Both the position numbers and the translations under genes were made by a program. Of a stretch of 16,483 nt of DNA, positions 1 through 7,295 are shown in pieces; the first letter of the stretch is position 1, and every line of letters starts with the position of its first letter. The stretch lies in NCBI GenBank assembly GCA_018713405.1, contig DVOR01000223.1, positions 1-16,483 of the forward strand, read 5' to 3'. The notes under the pieces were generated by a model. The model was not told the DNA's origin, did no database searches, and worked only from the letters and a program-made list of their open reading frames with translations. The stretch is from Candidatus Spyradenecus faecavium. GTDB lineage: Bacteria; Verrucomicrobiota; Kiritimatiellia; RFP12; DVOR01.

Positions 1-388
1 GGGGCGTGGCGCCGCCGCTCTGGGCGCGGGCGGCGGTGCGGCGGTCGGCGGCGGCCTGGCGGGCCTCCTCGGCGGCCTTGGCCTGGGCGTCGGCGCGTTC
101 CTTGGCGGCGGCCTCCTGCGCGGCCTTCTGCTCGGCGGCGGCCTTGGCCTTGGCCTCGACCTTGAAGCGGCTGGCCACGCGGCCGTTGATGAAGATCACG
201 TTGCCCTGGCGCGTCACCTCGTAGGGCCCCTTCACGTAGAGGCCGTCGATGAAGAGCGCGCCGGTCTCGACGCGTTTGCCCGTCTCTTCCTTGCCGAAGA
301 GCTGGATGGCCATGTCGGAGACCTCCTCCGCGGCCGTGGCCCATCCGGCGCACGCCAGCGCCGCGACCATGAGAACCCGTTTCAGCAT
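1..388 (-). CDS. Secreted protein of unknown function, N-terminal part
   Basis: The reading frame starts at an ATG at 388 and is still open at the left edge, so only about 129 residues are visible. The N-terminus (MLKRVLMVAALACAGWATA) is a typical Sec signal peptide with a likely AxA cleavage before AEEVSDM. A short segment follows (about residues 30-70) containing two near-repeats, ALFIDGLYVKGPYEV and NVIFINGRV. From about residue 75 the chain becomes Ala/Lys/Glu/Arg rich with many AKAAAEQ-type stretches, which predicts a long helix or coiled coil. I do not recognise the family. It lies 259 nt downstream of pheT on the same strand, with no clear link to it. Function is unknown; the exported, helical character is well supported. 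Confidence 0.75.
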   Translation of the reverse strand, partial: MLKRVLMVAALACAGWATAAEEVSDMAIQLFGKEETGKRVETGALFIDGLYVKGPYEVTRQGNVIFINGRVASRFKVEAKAKAAAEQKAAQEAAAKERADAQAKAAEEARQAAADRRTAARAQSGGATP

Positions 389-647
389 CGCGCGTCCCTC
401 GCCTGCGGGTCGCCGCCGCGCGCCCGCGTCAAGATAAAAAGCCCCGTCCAGACGTATCGCTTCCTTCCCTGGAAGCCCTGGGTTTTCAAGTGACGGTTCA
501 TCCCCCCGGCTTCGGGTGCGCTCGCGCGCGCCATTCCACCGAGGGATCCGATCCATCCTAAAGACGTGTAGGCCAGAGAAACATCAGCCAATTCGCGTTT
601 AGGACAGGGCCCACTTCCGTTAGCCGCCGGAGCGGCAAATCCTGCGC

Positions 648-3068
648 TCAGCCCTCGCGGATCTCCACGTTGAGCTCCTTGCGGAGCGCGTCGACGATCT
701 TGGCGAAGGCGGCGTTGACCTCGGCGTCGCGGAGCGTCCGCTCGGCGGAGCGGAACTCCAGGGCGTAGCCCATGGAACGCTTCCCGGCACCGATGGCCTT
801 CGACATGAAAATATCAAAAAGGCGGACGTCGGTCAATTCCTTCGGCGCGGCCTTGCGGATCGTGCGGACGATCGTCTCGTGCGTCAGCCCGTCGGGGGCG
901 ATGAGGGCGATGTCCTTGCGGCTGGCGGGGAACTGCGGCACGGGCTTCAGGCGCGGCAGCGCGCCCAGGCCCTTGGTCAGCTGCGCCAGGTCCAGCTCCG
1001 CCACCACCAGCGGCGTGTTCAGGCGGTAACGGTGGCGCTGGGCGGCGCTCACCGCGCCCATCAGGCCCACGCGCTTGCGCCCCAGGCAGATCGCCACCGC
1101 GAAGCCCGGCGCGAAGGCGGGGTGCTTGCAGGGGAAGAAGCCGAAACGCGGCGCGTGCAGGCGCTCGCACAGCGCCTCGATGACGCCCTTCAGCCACAGC
1201 AGCGCCTCCTCGTCCTTAACCGGCTCGCGGGTGTGCAGGGCGTCGCGCCCGAAGGGCCCCATCATGCCCAGCGACACGCGCTCGGCCTCGGCCGGCGCGC
1301 CGCTCTTCGGGTCGACGGAGAAGACGCGGCCGATTTCGAAGAGCCCGCAGCTCTCCACCTGGCGCGCGGCGTTGCGCCCCAGCGAGGCGATGAGCTGCGG
1401 CAGGAGGGTGTCACGCATGACGCCGTAGTCGGCCGAGACGGGGTTGGGCAGGGCCAGGCGGTCCTTGGCCTCCGGGTCGAAGGCGTCGAGCTCGGCCTTG
1501 GAAAGGAAGGAATAGTGCATCGCCTCGGTCAGGCCCAGGGCCAGCAGGGCGTGGCGCACCGCGCGCTTGGCCTGGTAGTCCGCCTCCGGCAGGGGCGAGA
1601 CGGAGGGCGCCGAGGGCATCCGCTCGGGCACGGCGTCCAGCCCGTTCATGCGGGTGACCTCCTCGATGAGGTCGGCCTCGCGCGTCAGGTCATAGCGCCA
1701 GCTGGGGCTGCGGAAGACGCCGCGCTCGGCGTCGCCCCCCACCTTCTCGATGCCCAGCCCCGTGAGGATGGCGTCCACCTTCTCCGGGGGCACGGGCGTG
1801 CCGATCACCTCGTCGCACCGGCGGTAACGCAGGGCCACGTCGATGGGCGCGGGGTCGCGCGAATCCACGTCCACGACGCCCCGGCACGCCGTCGCCCCGC
1901 CGAGCTTCACCAACAGGTGGATGGCGCGGCGGCTGGCCAGGTCGGCCAGGCCCTTGTCCACGCCGCGGGCATAGCGGTAGGTCGCCTCGGAGGTCATCCC
2001 CAGCTTGGTGGCGGTGAACTTCACGCTCGCGGGGTCGAAGAGAGCCGACTCCAGCACCACCGTGCCGGTGGCGTGCTCAATCTCGCTCTCCTCGCCGCCC
2101 ATCACGCCGGCGACGGCTGTGGGGCGCTCGGCGTCGGCGATGACGAGCATCGACTCGTCCAGCGTCCGATCCGTGCCGTCCAGCGTTCGGATGGTCTCGC
2201 CGGGCTTGGCCAGGCGCACCACGATCTCCCCGCCGCGCAGCGTGGCGTGGTCAAAGGCATGGAGCGGCTGGCCCAGCTCCAGCATCACATAGTTCGTCAC
2301 GTCCACCGCCAGGCCCAGGCTGCGCTGGCCGCACTGCTCCAGGCGGCGCGCCATCCAGTCCGGCGTCGGCGCGTCCGGCGGCAACCCGGTCACGACGCGC
2401 GCGGTGTAGCGCGGGCAATCCTTCGGTGCCTCCACGCGCACCTTCACATACTTGCCCACGGGCTCCTCGCCCTCGGCGAAATCGGTCGCGGGCTCCGCGA
2501 GCGGACGCCCCAGGAGCGCCCCCAGCTCACGCGCGATGCCGCGCACGGAAAGGCAGTCGGGGCGGTTCCACGTCACCTCCAGGTCATAGACAGTGTCGGC
2601 CTCGGGCATGAAAGGCTGCACCGGCGCGCCGGCGACGGCCTCGGCCGGGAGCTCCCAGATGCCGTCGTGCGCGCCGCCCAGCCCCAGCTCGTCCTTCGAG
2701 CAGAGCATGCCGAAGCTCTCCACGCCGCGCAGCTTCCCCTTCTTGATGGCGAAGCCCTCCGGCCCGGGCATGACCGCGCCGATCTTCGCCAACGGCGCCT
2801 TCACGCCCACGCGCACGTTCGGCGCGCCGCAGACGATCTGCAGCGTCTCCGTGCCGTCGAAGACCTTGCACACGTGCAGGTGGTCGGAATCCGGGTGCAT
2901 CTCGCACGCCGTCACCTCACCCACCACGAAATGGCCGTCCAGCACCGTCCCGGTCTGCTCGATGGCCTCCACCTCCACCCCGGAAAAGGTCAGCAGATCC
3001 GCCACCTGCTGCGGCGTCTGGTCACGCAGGTCCACAAACTCATTCAGCCAACTCAACGGTACGCGCAT
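648..3068 (-). CDS. pheT: Phenylalanyl-tRNA synthetase beta subunit
   Basis: This is the beta chain of the (alpha-beta)2 cytoplasmic enzyme that charges tRNA-Phe. The 806-residue length fits the bacterial family (about 790-810). Domains appear in the usual order: an N-terminal MRVPLSWLNEFVDL segment, an EMAP-like tRNA-binding domain (about 45-150, with PDSDHLHVCKV and GVESFGMLCS), the B3/B4 editing domain (about 210-370), B5 (about 405-475), the catalytic-like core, and a C-terminal FDX-ACB anticodon-binding domain (about 713-806, with FPASRKDIALI). The ATG at 3068 is chosen because AAGGAG lies about 9 nt upstream and the protein then starts exactly as known PheT proteins do; a longer in-frame start at 3176 adds 36 unlikely residues. 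pheS, usually the preceding gene, is absent here. The flanks suggest this gene has its own promoter. Confidence 0.97.
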   Translation of the reverse strand: MRVPLSWLNEFVDLRDQTPQQVADLLTFSGVEVEAIEQTGTVLDGHFVVGEVTACEMHPDSDHLHVCKVFDGTETLQIVCGAPNVRVGVKAPLAKIGAVMPGPEGFAIKKGKLRGVESFGMLCSKDELGLGGAHDGIWELPAEAVAGAPVQPFMPEADTVYDLEVTWNRPDCLSVRGIARELGALLGRPLAEPATDFAEGEEPVGKYVKVRVEAPKDCPRYTARVVTGLPPDAPTPDWMARRLEQCGQRSLGLAVDVTNYVMLELGQPLHAFDHATLRGGEIVVRLAKPGETIRTLDGTDRTLDESMLVIADAERPTAVAGVMGGEESEIEHATGTVVLESALFDPASVKFTATKLGMTSEATYRYARGVDKGLADLASRRAIHLLVKLGGATACRGVVDVDSRDPAPIDVALRYRRCDEVIGTPVPPEKVDAILTGLGIEKVGGDAERGVFRSPSWRYDLTREADLIEEVTRMNGLDAVPERMPSAPSVSPLPEADYQAKRAVRHALLALGLTEAMHYSFLSKAELDAFDPEAKDRLALPNPVSADYGVMRDTLLPQLIASLGRNAARQVESCGLFEIGRVFSVDPKSGAPAEAERVSLGMMGPFGRDALHTREPVKDEEALLWLKGVIEALCERLHAPRFGFFPCKHPAFAPGFAVAICLGRKRVGLMGAVSAAQRHRYRLNTPLVVAELDLAQLTKGLGALPRLKPVPQFPASRKDIALIAPDGLTHETIVRTIRKAAPKELTDVRLFDIFMSKAIGAGKRSMGYALEFRSAERTLRDAEVNAAFAKIVDALRKELNVEIREG

Positions 3069-3102
3069 TGTCCATGCTCCTTGCAACAAAAAATCGCCCC
3101 GT

Positions 3103-3111
3103 ATTCTACCA
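3103..3111 (-). promoter_or_regulatory. Proximal promoter of pheT (extended -10)
   Basis: On the minus strand this reads TGG-TAGAAT, an extended -10 element matching TATAAT at five of six positions. It would start a transcript about 27 nt before the pheT ATG. No good -35 lies at 16-18 bp; TTGCCG is present at 20 bp. It is one of two candidate pheT promoters. Confidence 0.4.
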
Positions 3112-3736
3112 CATTCGCGGCGCCCGCGCGGCAACCCCGCCCTGTCCAGGGGCATCCGAAGAAAGACTTCCCGCAAAGACGATCTGGCGTGGGAACCCTG
3201 TGGGATCCATTGCTCCCGTTGGACGCGCCGCCTTTGGGATTTTCACGCCATCGCGCCACAGGAGAGGCGATCAAAGGGGGGAGTCGGAAGCTTGGAGGTG
3301 TGGAAGTTTGGTCAACACCTTTGTCCCCCGACACCATAGGTCAGACCGGAGAATCGTAGAAACACGCACACGCGAGGCCGCGCGGCAAAAGGGGCCGAAG
3401 ACCCGCCGGCCAAACCGGCAAAATAATGGCAATAATTATATCATACTTTTTCGAGAAGTCAAGCGCAATTTTTAAGAATCTCGGTCGTGTTCGGGGAAAG
3501 GTTGGGAACGCAGAACCCCACAGAGGAAAACAGAGACTCAAAGAGGCTTGCATGACGCAAGAGAACCGCGGATTGGGGCAGATTCTGGGCGTGCCGCGGG
3601 TGCAGGGGACGAAAGGGTGTGGGGCAACGCCCCCCTCGATTCAATCAGTTAAACGGCCAATCTGCCAATCCGTCAACTTCGCCCTGCCGCACCCGCGTTC
3701 GCCCGGGCGCTCACACGTCGAGGGCGGTATGGAGGG
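3112..3736. other. Gene-free stretch upstream of pheT with structured leader
   Basis: No convincing coding region is visible. Between the distal promoter and pheT (minus-strand transcript) there are three hairpins. The first is a 5-bp stem at 3405-3419. The second, at 3392-3404, is followed by four U (3387-3390) and looks like a weak intrinsic terminator. The third is nested, with 3277-3282 pairing with 3324-3329 outside a perfect 6-bp stem of 3296-3301 with 3315-3320. The stretch 3286-3311 (GGAAGCTTGGAGG and on) resembles, in inverted orientation, a stretch at 9357-9390 and belongs to a degenerate intergenic repeat. From 3463 to 3736 I see only spacer-like sequence. The first part of the 3737-3982 frame looks like the tail of a broken gene, described separately. 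Confidence 0.5.
3435..3462 (-). promoter_or_regulatory. Strong sigma-70 type promoter far upstream of pheT
   Basis: The minus strand reads TTGACT, a 16-nt spacer, then a perfect TATAAT. It is the best promoter match in the window and lies in a local A/T-rich patch. Transcription would start near 3428 and run towards pheT, giving a leader of about 360 nt. No gene starts closer to it. Confidence 0.65.
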
Positions 3737-4121
3737 CTAGGGGCGTGGTGGACAGCACGCGGGCGGCGCGCCAGGTACGCGGAGACTCGACGTCTTCGGA
3801 ATGGCCTCCTTGACGCCCTTGGCCTCGTAGAGGTCGTAGAGCTTGGGCAGCCCCGTCTCGGGGTTGATTCCCCCCGCGGCGTTGTAGGATATCCGCGGGG
3901 TCTTGGCTAGCCCGGCCTCGATGCCGTCGTTTAACCCGAAGTCGCTGACGATCCACTCGAAGAGAACGTCCTCCTTGTTCACCCTGCCCGAGGGGATGGC
4001 CTTCTTCTGGGCTTCTTCACGCTCCAGCTGGGCCCTTGTTCACCCTGCCCGAGGGGATGGCGGTCGTGCCCGAGAAGTCGTGACACCGCAGGATGGTCAC
4101 CACGCGGTTGATGCGGTCAAG
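3737..4121 (-). pseudogene. Remnant of a restriction endonuclease / helicase subunit
   Basis: Two minus-strand frames give fragments of one protein. Upstream (4121 to about 4036) reads LDRINRVVTILRCHDFSGT. After a frame change comes KEDVLFEWIVSDFGLNDG (from about 3976), then IEAGLAKTPRISY and LPKLYDLYEA. From memory, this resembles the segment after the DEAD/SNF2 motor motifs in type III Res-like proteins of the BPTD_3080 / COG3421 kind (compare ATPF..SG then LFxWIVSDFxLNDAIExGLVKTPRVV). No start codon, motor motifs or C-terminus remain. The frame break falls at a 28-bp direct repeat. The upstream edge sits 3 nt from the stop of the neighbouring small gene, which suggests truncation by the event that placed that gene cluster here. 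Family assignment is moderately secure; pseudogene status is firm. Confidence 0.6.
3973..4061. repeat. 28-bp perfect direct repeat inside the pseudogene
   Basis: Bases 3973-4000 and 4034-4061 are identical (28 of 28, beginning CCTTGTTCACCC and ending GGGGATGGC). The 61-bp period is not a multiple of three, so the duplication or the join it marks puts the two halves of the restriction/helicase fragment in different frames. Confidence 0.9.
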
Positions 4122-4124
4122 CCC

Positions 4125-4412
4125 TCACACCCATTGCATTTCCCGTGCGACTTCCCAGAACGTGTGACCACCCCAAATCGCGGCTTCCAAAAAGGCCTCG
4201 ATACAAGCCTCCGGGGAATCTTGATCGGTCTCAAAGATGACCGCATCGAGCCCATCACGCATCCCCTTAAGGCGATAAATCTCAAAGTGGGACTTCCGCG
4301 TGAGTTTGTCAAGACAAGGGCCATTGAAAAAGTAATACCTATTTTGGAAACATACCATTGCATCGCCATAGGTGATGGTCTCGCGAAAAAGCTTCACTTC
4401 TTGATTGTCCAT
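4125..4412 (-). CDS. Small protein, possible partner (immunity-like) of the upstream gene
   Basis: A 95-residue protein, slightly acidic, with no signal peptide or membrane segment. Its first 18 nt overlap the 3' end of the gene before it, and GGGGAGGA lies 7 nt before the ATG, so the two are likely co-translated. The C-terminal part (ACIEAFLEAAIWGGHTFWEV then AREMQWV) resembles small proteins that I recall being encoded beside phage MuF-type toxin-like genes, where a tail like DGKTFWEV..EIEW is common. I cannot name the family. By position and size it could neutralise or chaperone the preceding protein; that is inference. The gene is markedly less G+C-rich than the flanking housekeeping genes, which fits acquired DNA. 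Confidence 0.7.
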   Translation of the reverse strand: MDNQEVKLFRETITYGDAMVCFQNRYYFFNGPCLDKLTRKSHFEIYRLKGMRDGLDAVIFETDQDSPEACIEAFLEAAIWGGHTFWEVAREMQWV

Positions 4413-4789
4413 CGCAAATCCTCCCCGAAAAAGCGATTAAACCTCTTGTACTCGAGCTCTGTCAACAATCTTGCAGGTGTCCGATTGCGAAAATCGTTTG
4501 GCGGATAAGTGTGGATATGCAAGATTGGCTCTCCTGTCGAATCAAGCATACGTTCAGGATGATAGGCGATTTCCCATCGAAGAAGATGGTGTCTATTATA
4601 CAGTCGCAACATCCGGAATCTACCGTTCTCATCTTGCAAAATATACCCTTTGCTTCTGTGAGATTCCTCCGGAAGTTTCCCATGTAACGGCGCAATGGGG
4701 CGTAGGATAGGTAATCCGGAAAGATGGCCAATTGTCTCATAGCACTGCTTGACAGTCTTGCCCAATGCGTAAGTTCCTCTTCCTCCCAT
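4394..4789 (-). CDS. MGGRG-type small protein, toxin-like domain
   Basis: A 131-residue protein. The ATG at 4789 lies one base after the stop of the DUF4417 gene, with AGAGGG inside that gene's end as ribosome site; an in-frame start at 4831 would overlap the upstream gene by 41 nt and lacks support. The N-terminus MGGRGTYALGKTV and the later pattern GYILQDENGRFRMLRLYNR, EIAYHPE, PILHIHTY, RTPARLLTELEY resemble short proteins and C-terminal domains seen in Firmicutes phages and mobile elements near MuF capsid genes. This is recollection, not a search result. Conserved His, Arg and Tyr (HIHTY, RLYNRHH, YHPE) would suit a nuclease-like active site, but no catalysis is shown. It lacks any export or capsid module, so if it is a toxin-like domain it is detached from its carrier. 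Confidence 0.7.
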   Translation of the reverse strand: MGGRGTYALGKTVKQCYETIGHLSGLPILRPIAPLHGKLPEESHRSKGYILQDENGRFRMLRLYNRHHLLRWEIAYHPERMLDSTGEPILHIHTYPPNDFRNRTPARLLTELEYKRFNRFFGEDLRWTIKK

Positions 4790-4790
4790 G

Positions 4791-5444
4791 TCAATCCCTC
4801 TTCTTTCTCGGATACTCATAAGGATACACAATCAACGATGTGGTCGCAGGGGCCATTCCGATAAATGGGGTCCCAACACATAGAACGAGACGCGGATGAA
4901 TACGCTCCAGTAACACATTATACCCACGCATAAAGAAGGTCTCGGCCTCATGCCCTCTTTTACATCCAACAGTAGACACCGCAACGACAGAAGAAGGTTC
5001 AAGACCATCGAAACAAAAAGTAAAACTTTCAGGTCCACTCCATGTAACACTCGGAATTGCCGTAAGGCCATGAGACTGCCAGAAGGCTCCCACCCATCGG
5101 CTTCTAAAAACAGCACAGATTTGTATGGGGCGTGGCATTTCGCGATAGGTGGAATTGTCCGGAGTAATGAGGATTGAATATTGAGAATACTTTTCGAGAG
5201 TCCTCTCCGGATTTTCATATATGTTAGGAATATGTTCATCGCCGACAAAATGGTGAACGCCAATTCTATCGCAAGAACGGGAATCATTCTTACGCGCCGA
5301 TGAACAGGGAATCCAAGTAATTGACCTTAGCCGCTCTGCCGTAATGGACTCAGAGTCATGTATTATGGGAATGTCCGAACGTTCGTCACTAGGAAACCCA
5401 TCGCGGAGGAATAGTGGATTTTCTCTATGCTTTTGAGTTGTCAT
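4791..5444 (-). CDS. DUF4417-family protein (copy 1)
   Basis: A 217-residue protein. The family is recognised from the ordered blocks HFVGDEHIPNIYENPE (65-80), SILITPDNSTYREMPRPIQ (about 90-108), RSRWVGAFWQSHGLTAIPSV (about 114-133), FCFDGLEPSSVVAVSTVGCK (143-162) and a closing RIHPRLVLCVG (about 181-191). DUF4417 is found in bacteria and phages and has no assigned activity. The start at 5444 has AAAGGA about 9 nt upstream; the longer in-frame start at 5489 reads into a hydrophobic stretch without a ribosome site. A promoter lies at 5529-5558. Two more genes follow with 1-nt spacing and then an overlap, so the three form an operon. Base composition is much more A/T rich than copy 2, which suggests separate acquisition rather than a recent tandem duplication. 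Confidence 0.85.
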   Translation of the reverse strand: MTTQKHRENPLFLRDGFPSDERSDIPIIHDSESITAERLRSITWIPCSSARKNDSRSCDRIGVHHFVGDEHIPNIYENPERTLEKYSQYSILITPDNSTYREMPRPIQICAVFRSRWVGAFWQSHGLTAIPSVTWSGPESFTFCFDGLEPSSVVAVSTVGCKRGHEAETFFMRGYNVLLERIHPRLVLCVGTPFIGMAPATTSLIVYPYEYPRKKRD

Positions 5445-5528
5445 ACGTCGATTTCCTTTCGTCAAATACAATAAGATGAGAGGCCACAATTGTGTCGATC
5501 AAACGGCAACGTTTGGCCCGATGGCGCC

Positions 5529-5558
5529 ATAATAACCAATGGGTGAAGCCTAAATCAA
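5529..5558 (-). promoter_or_regulatory. Promoter of the copy-1 DUF4417 operon
   Basis: The minus strand reads TTGATT (5553-5558), an 18-nt spacer and TATTAT (5529-5534), giving a start near 5522 and a leader of about 78 nt. A hairpin CAAACG-ttgc-CGTTTG (5500-5515) lies in the leader. This gives the copy-1 group its own transcription start, separate from the copy-2 group upstream. Confidence 0.5.
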
Positions 5559-5609
5559 GACTTCAGGAGGCTTGTCGCGCAATAACTGCCGCTCGTAACC
5601 CTGGGGACC

Positions 5610-6278
5610 TCAATGGGTCTTCTCCTTATTGGCATAGGCGCGCTCCTGGCGGGTCGGGAGGCGGATCAGCGGCACCTGCTCCTCCGCCGCGAAGGCCTCC
5701 ACCTCCGGCAGGATTTTGCCGAAGTGGAAGACATTGCGCGGGCGGAGGCGGTAGATGGCGGCCTTGAACCCTTCCACGAAAGCGACCTTGTCCGATTTCG
5801 CGCGAATGCACCCGTGCGACGAGACCGCGATGGAGGTGCCGTCCGGAACCCCTTCGAAACAGAAGTCGTAGGAGCGTTCGTCACCCCACGAGACATTCGG
5901 CACCACGCGGATCCCCTCGCGCTCGAACCAGTGGTCCGTCACGCGGTTGAGATAGACGCTGTACCGTTGCTCCGGGAGTGGCAGGTCCCGGTAGACACTG
6001 TGATCCACGCCAAAGACACCGCCATAGGTCTTGAGAACCCTCAAGATCTCCTGGCTCCGTTGCGGTTGATAAAGGGGCAGGAAGCGATGGTCGTGTACAT
6101 AAAAGTGCAACCACGTCTCCGCGTCGTGCGCATCGTTGCGATGATCGTAACCAATCACCGCCTTGGGCGCCGCCTCCAAAACCGTCCCCTGTACCAACGG
6201 ATTCTCCTCAAAATGCGAGAAGTGCGCGTCTTGAATCAGATCGATTAGGAAGAGCCTGTCCAACTGTCTGCTTGCCAT
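5610..6278 (-). CDS. DUF4417-family protein (copy 2)
   Basis: A 222-residue homologue of the downstream copy. Shared blocks are FYVHDHRFLPLY (59-70), GGVFGVDHSVYRDLPLPEQ (86-104), HWFEREGIRVVPNVSW (about 116-131), FCFEGVPDGTSIAVSSHGCI (139-158), and RLRPRNVFHFG (177-187). The ATG at 6278 is chosen because AAAGGAG lies about 8 nt upstream; the frame also reaches 6311 but that part overlaps the gene before it. It follows the 201-residue gene by 13 nt and is the last gene of the copy-2 operon. Its G+C is higher than copy 1 and closer to the host. A 57-bp stub of a similar 3' end lies far away at 9093-9149, with about 30 of 32 bases matching 5641-5672. Activity is unknown for the family. Confidence 0.85.
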   Translation of the reverse strand: MASRQLDRLFLIDLIQDAHFSHFEENPLVQGTVLEAAPKAVIGYDHRNDAHDAETWLHFYVHDHRFLPLYQPQRSQEILRVLKTYGGVFGVDHSVYRDLPLPEQRYSVYLNRVTDHWFEREGIRVVPNVSWGDERSYDFCFEGVPDGTSIAVSSHGCIRAKSDKVAFVEGFKAAIYRLRPRNVFHFGKILPEVEAFAAEEQVPLIRLPTRQERAYANKEKTH

Positions 6279-6291
6279 TGTCCTTCTCCTT

Positions 6292-6897
6292 TCAGAGGTC
6301 AATTGCCTCATAGTCCGTAAAATCCTCCGGAAGCCTCAGTTCCTTGCCCGGGGTACGCGTGATGTCCCAGATGGTTCCCCAGCCCAAACCGCCTTTGTCG
6401 AACAGCAGGGTCTCGTCTTCAAGCACGAGGGCGATGGCACGCGGTTCGCGCACATAGACCCAGTCTTCTTCCGGCAGATCGACAGGGGCATCCGGGTTCT
6501 CACGCGGGTCGTTTGCCCAGAAGTTTTCCAACAGCACCACGACACGCTCAATCCTCTTGCCGATGCGATGGGCACGTCGATGAAGGGGGATGCGTGTCTT
6601 GTCGGGATGGATGATGTCGCCGATTCGTCCCTCCGTCTCTGAGCGCGTGCAACGCCTCACCGTCATCAGCGTGATGTCATAGCTGTTCGTGATTGGGTCG
6701 TAAACAAGCGGATGGCGAAAGCCCTCGTCATGAAGCTCCGCGATGACATCCCCCACCTCGGTTCGCACCACAAAAGAGACAAACGCGCCATCCCGCAACC
6801 AACGATTATCCGTGAAAATCGCGACTAGCTTTTCCCCCTTCAGTGACCGAAGGGCCTCCAACGATGTTTCCGAAAGCAGATTCTCTACCTGTTTCAT
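6292..6897 (-). CDS. Hypothetical protein, possible immunity partner
   Basis: A 201-residue soluble, acidic protein of unrecognised family. No signal peptide or membrane helix. The N-terminal half contains EKLVAIFTDNRWLRDGAFVS and FRHPLVYDPITNSYDITLMT (beta-rich); the C-terminal half has ERVVVLLENFWANDPREN, REPRAIALVLEDETLLF and GGLGWGTIWDITR. The start at 6897 is well set: GGGAGGT lies 5 nt before the ATG, and the ATG is 2 nt after the stop of the preceding toxin-like gene. The tight spacing and the size and acidity fit a protein that binds the product of that gene, as immunity proteins do, but this rests only on context. It is followed 13 nt later by DUF4417 copy 2. Confidence 0.75.
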   Translation of the reverse strand: MKQVENLLSETSLEALRSLKGEKLVAIFTDNRWLRDGAFVSFVVRTEVGDVIAELHDEGFRHPLVYDPITNSYDITLMTVRRCTRSETEGRIGDIIHPDKTRIPLHRRAHRIGKRIERVVVLLENFWANDPRENPDAPVDLPEEDWVYVREPRAIALVLEDETLLFDKGGLGWGTIWDITRTPGKELRLPEDFTDYEAIDL

Positions 6898-6899
6898 GA

Positions 6900-7295
6900 T
6901 TACCTCCCTTTCTCAAAATGGATTTTCTGCGACCGAACCACAGAGCTTATACGATGAACAAGGTTGATATCGACTGCCGGGCTTCCATCAGAAGATGAAA
7001 CCTCACGATACACAAGAGTTGTGCCATCAGTCAACACAACTCTAATTCCCTTCCCATCACCCAAATCCTTTCCTTCACCCGCTCCTTGTGCAATCTGCTC
7101 AAAGAACCGACACGCAGTCTTGTTCGGATTATCGCTTTTAATCCGTCGGACCTTTCCCGTACTCCCCTTTACACCAAAATATCCACTCGAAGAGAGAGGA
7201 AACTCTTTGGTTACAGATGGAAGATTGTCCACCAACGATCGCGTTGGCGGCCCTGCGTACGTGTTCAAGTAACGCTTGATTCGCCCCTTTCCCAT
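6900..7295 (-). CDS. Detached polymorphic-toxin-like C-terminal domain protein
   Basis: A 131-residue protein, basic, with no export signal. From about residue 36 it reads SSSGYFGVKGSTGKVRRIKS, DNPNKTACRFFEQIAQGAGE, GIRVVLTDGTTLVYREVSSS, DGSPAVDINL and ends SQKIHFEKGR. The pattern [VI]YR-V-S/T-S-DGSPAV-I-I and a final QKIHF are, from memory, typical of C-terminal domains of MuF-type phage head proteins and other polymorphic toxins. The first 35 residues (GRIKRYLNTYAGPP...) may be a short linker rather than a carrier. ATG at 7295 is preferred to GTG at 7298 because AGGAGG lies 5 nt before it. It leads the copy-2 operon, with the next gene starting 2 nt after its stop. No promoter could be placed in the 330 nt upstream. 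Confidence 0.7.
   Translation of the reverse strand: MGKGRIKRYLNTYAGPPTRSLVDNLPSVTKEFPLSSSGYFGVKGSTGKVRRIKSDNPNKTACRFFEQIAQGAGEGKDLGDGKGIRVVLTDGTTLVYREVSSSDGSPAVDINLVHRISSVVRSQKIHFEKGR

Noticed and set aside
382..591. 69-codon minus-strand frame between pheT and the secreted-protein gene
   Set aside because: No ribosome site, no recognisable protein character, and its end overlaps the well-supported start at 388.
623..636. Terminator after pheT
   Set aside because: A 5-bp GCCGC/GCGGC hairpin is present but no T-run follows on the minus strand.
3181..3240. T-box leader upstream of pheT
   Set aside because: A stretch with GGGTTCCCACGCC looks vaguely similar, but the conserved T-box core (AGGGTGGnACCGCG) is absent.
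879..3359. 826-codon plus-strand frame opposite pheT
   Set aside because: Antisense shadow of pheT in high-G+C DNA; Gln/His/Arg-rich low-information translation, no ribosome site.
3426..3740. 104-codon plus-strand frame starting in the A/T-rich promoter patch
   Set aside because: Runs through the minus-strand promoter and spacer-like repeats; no ribosome site.
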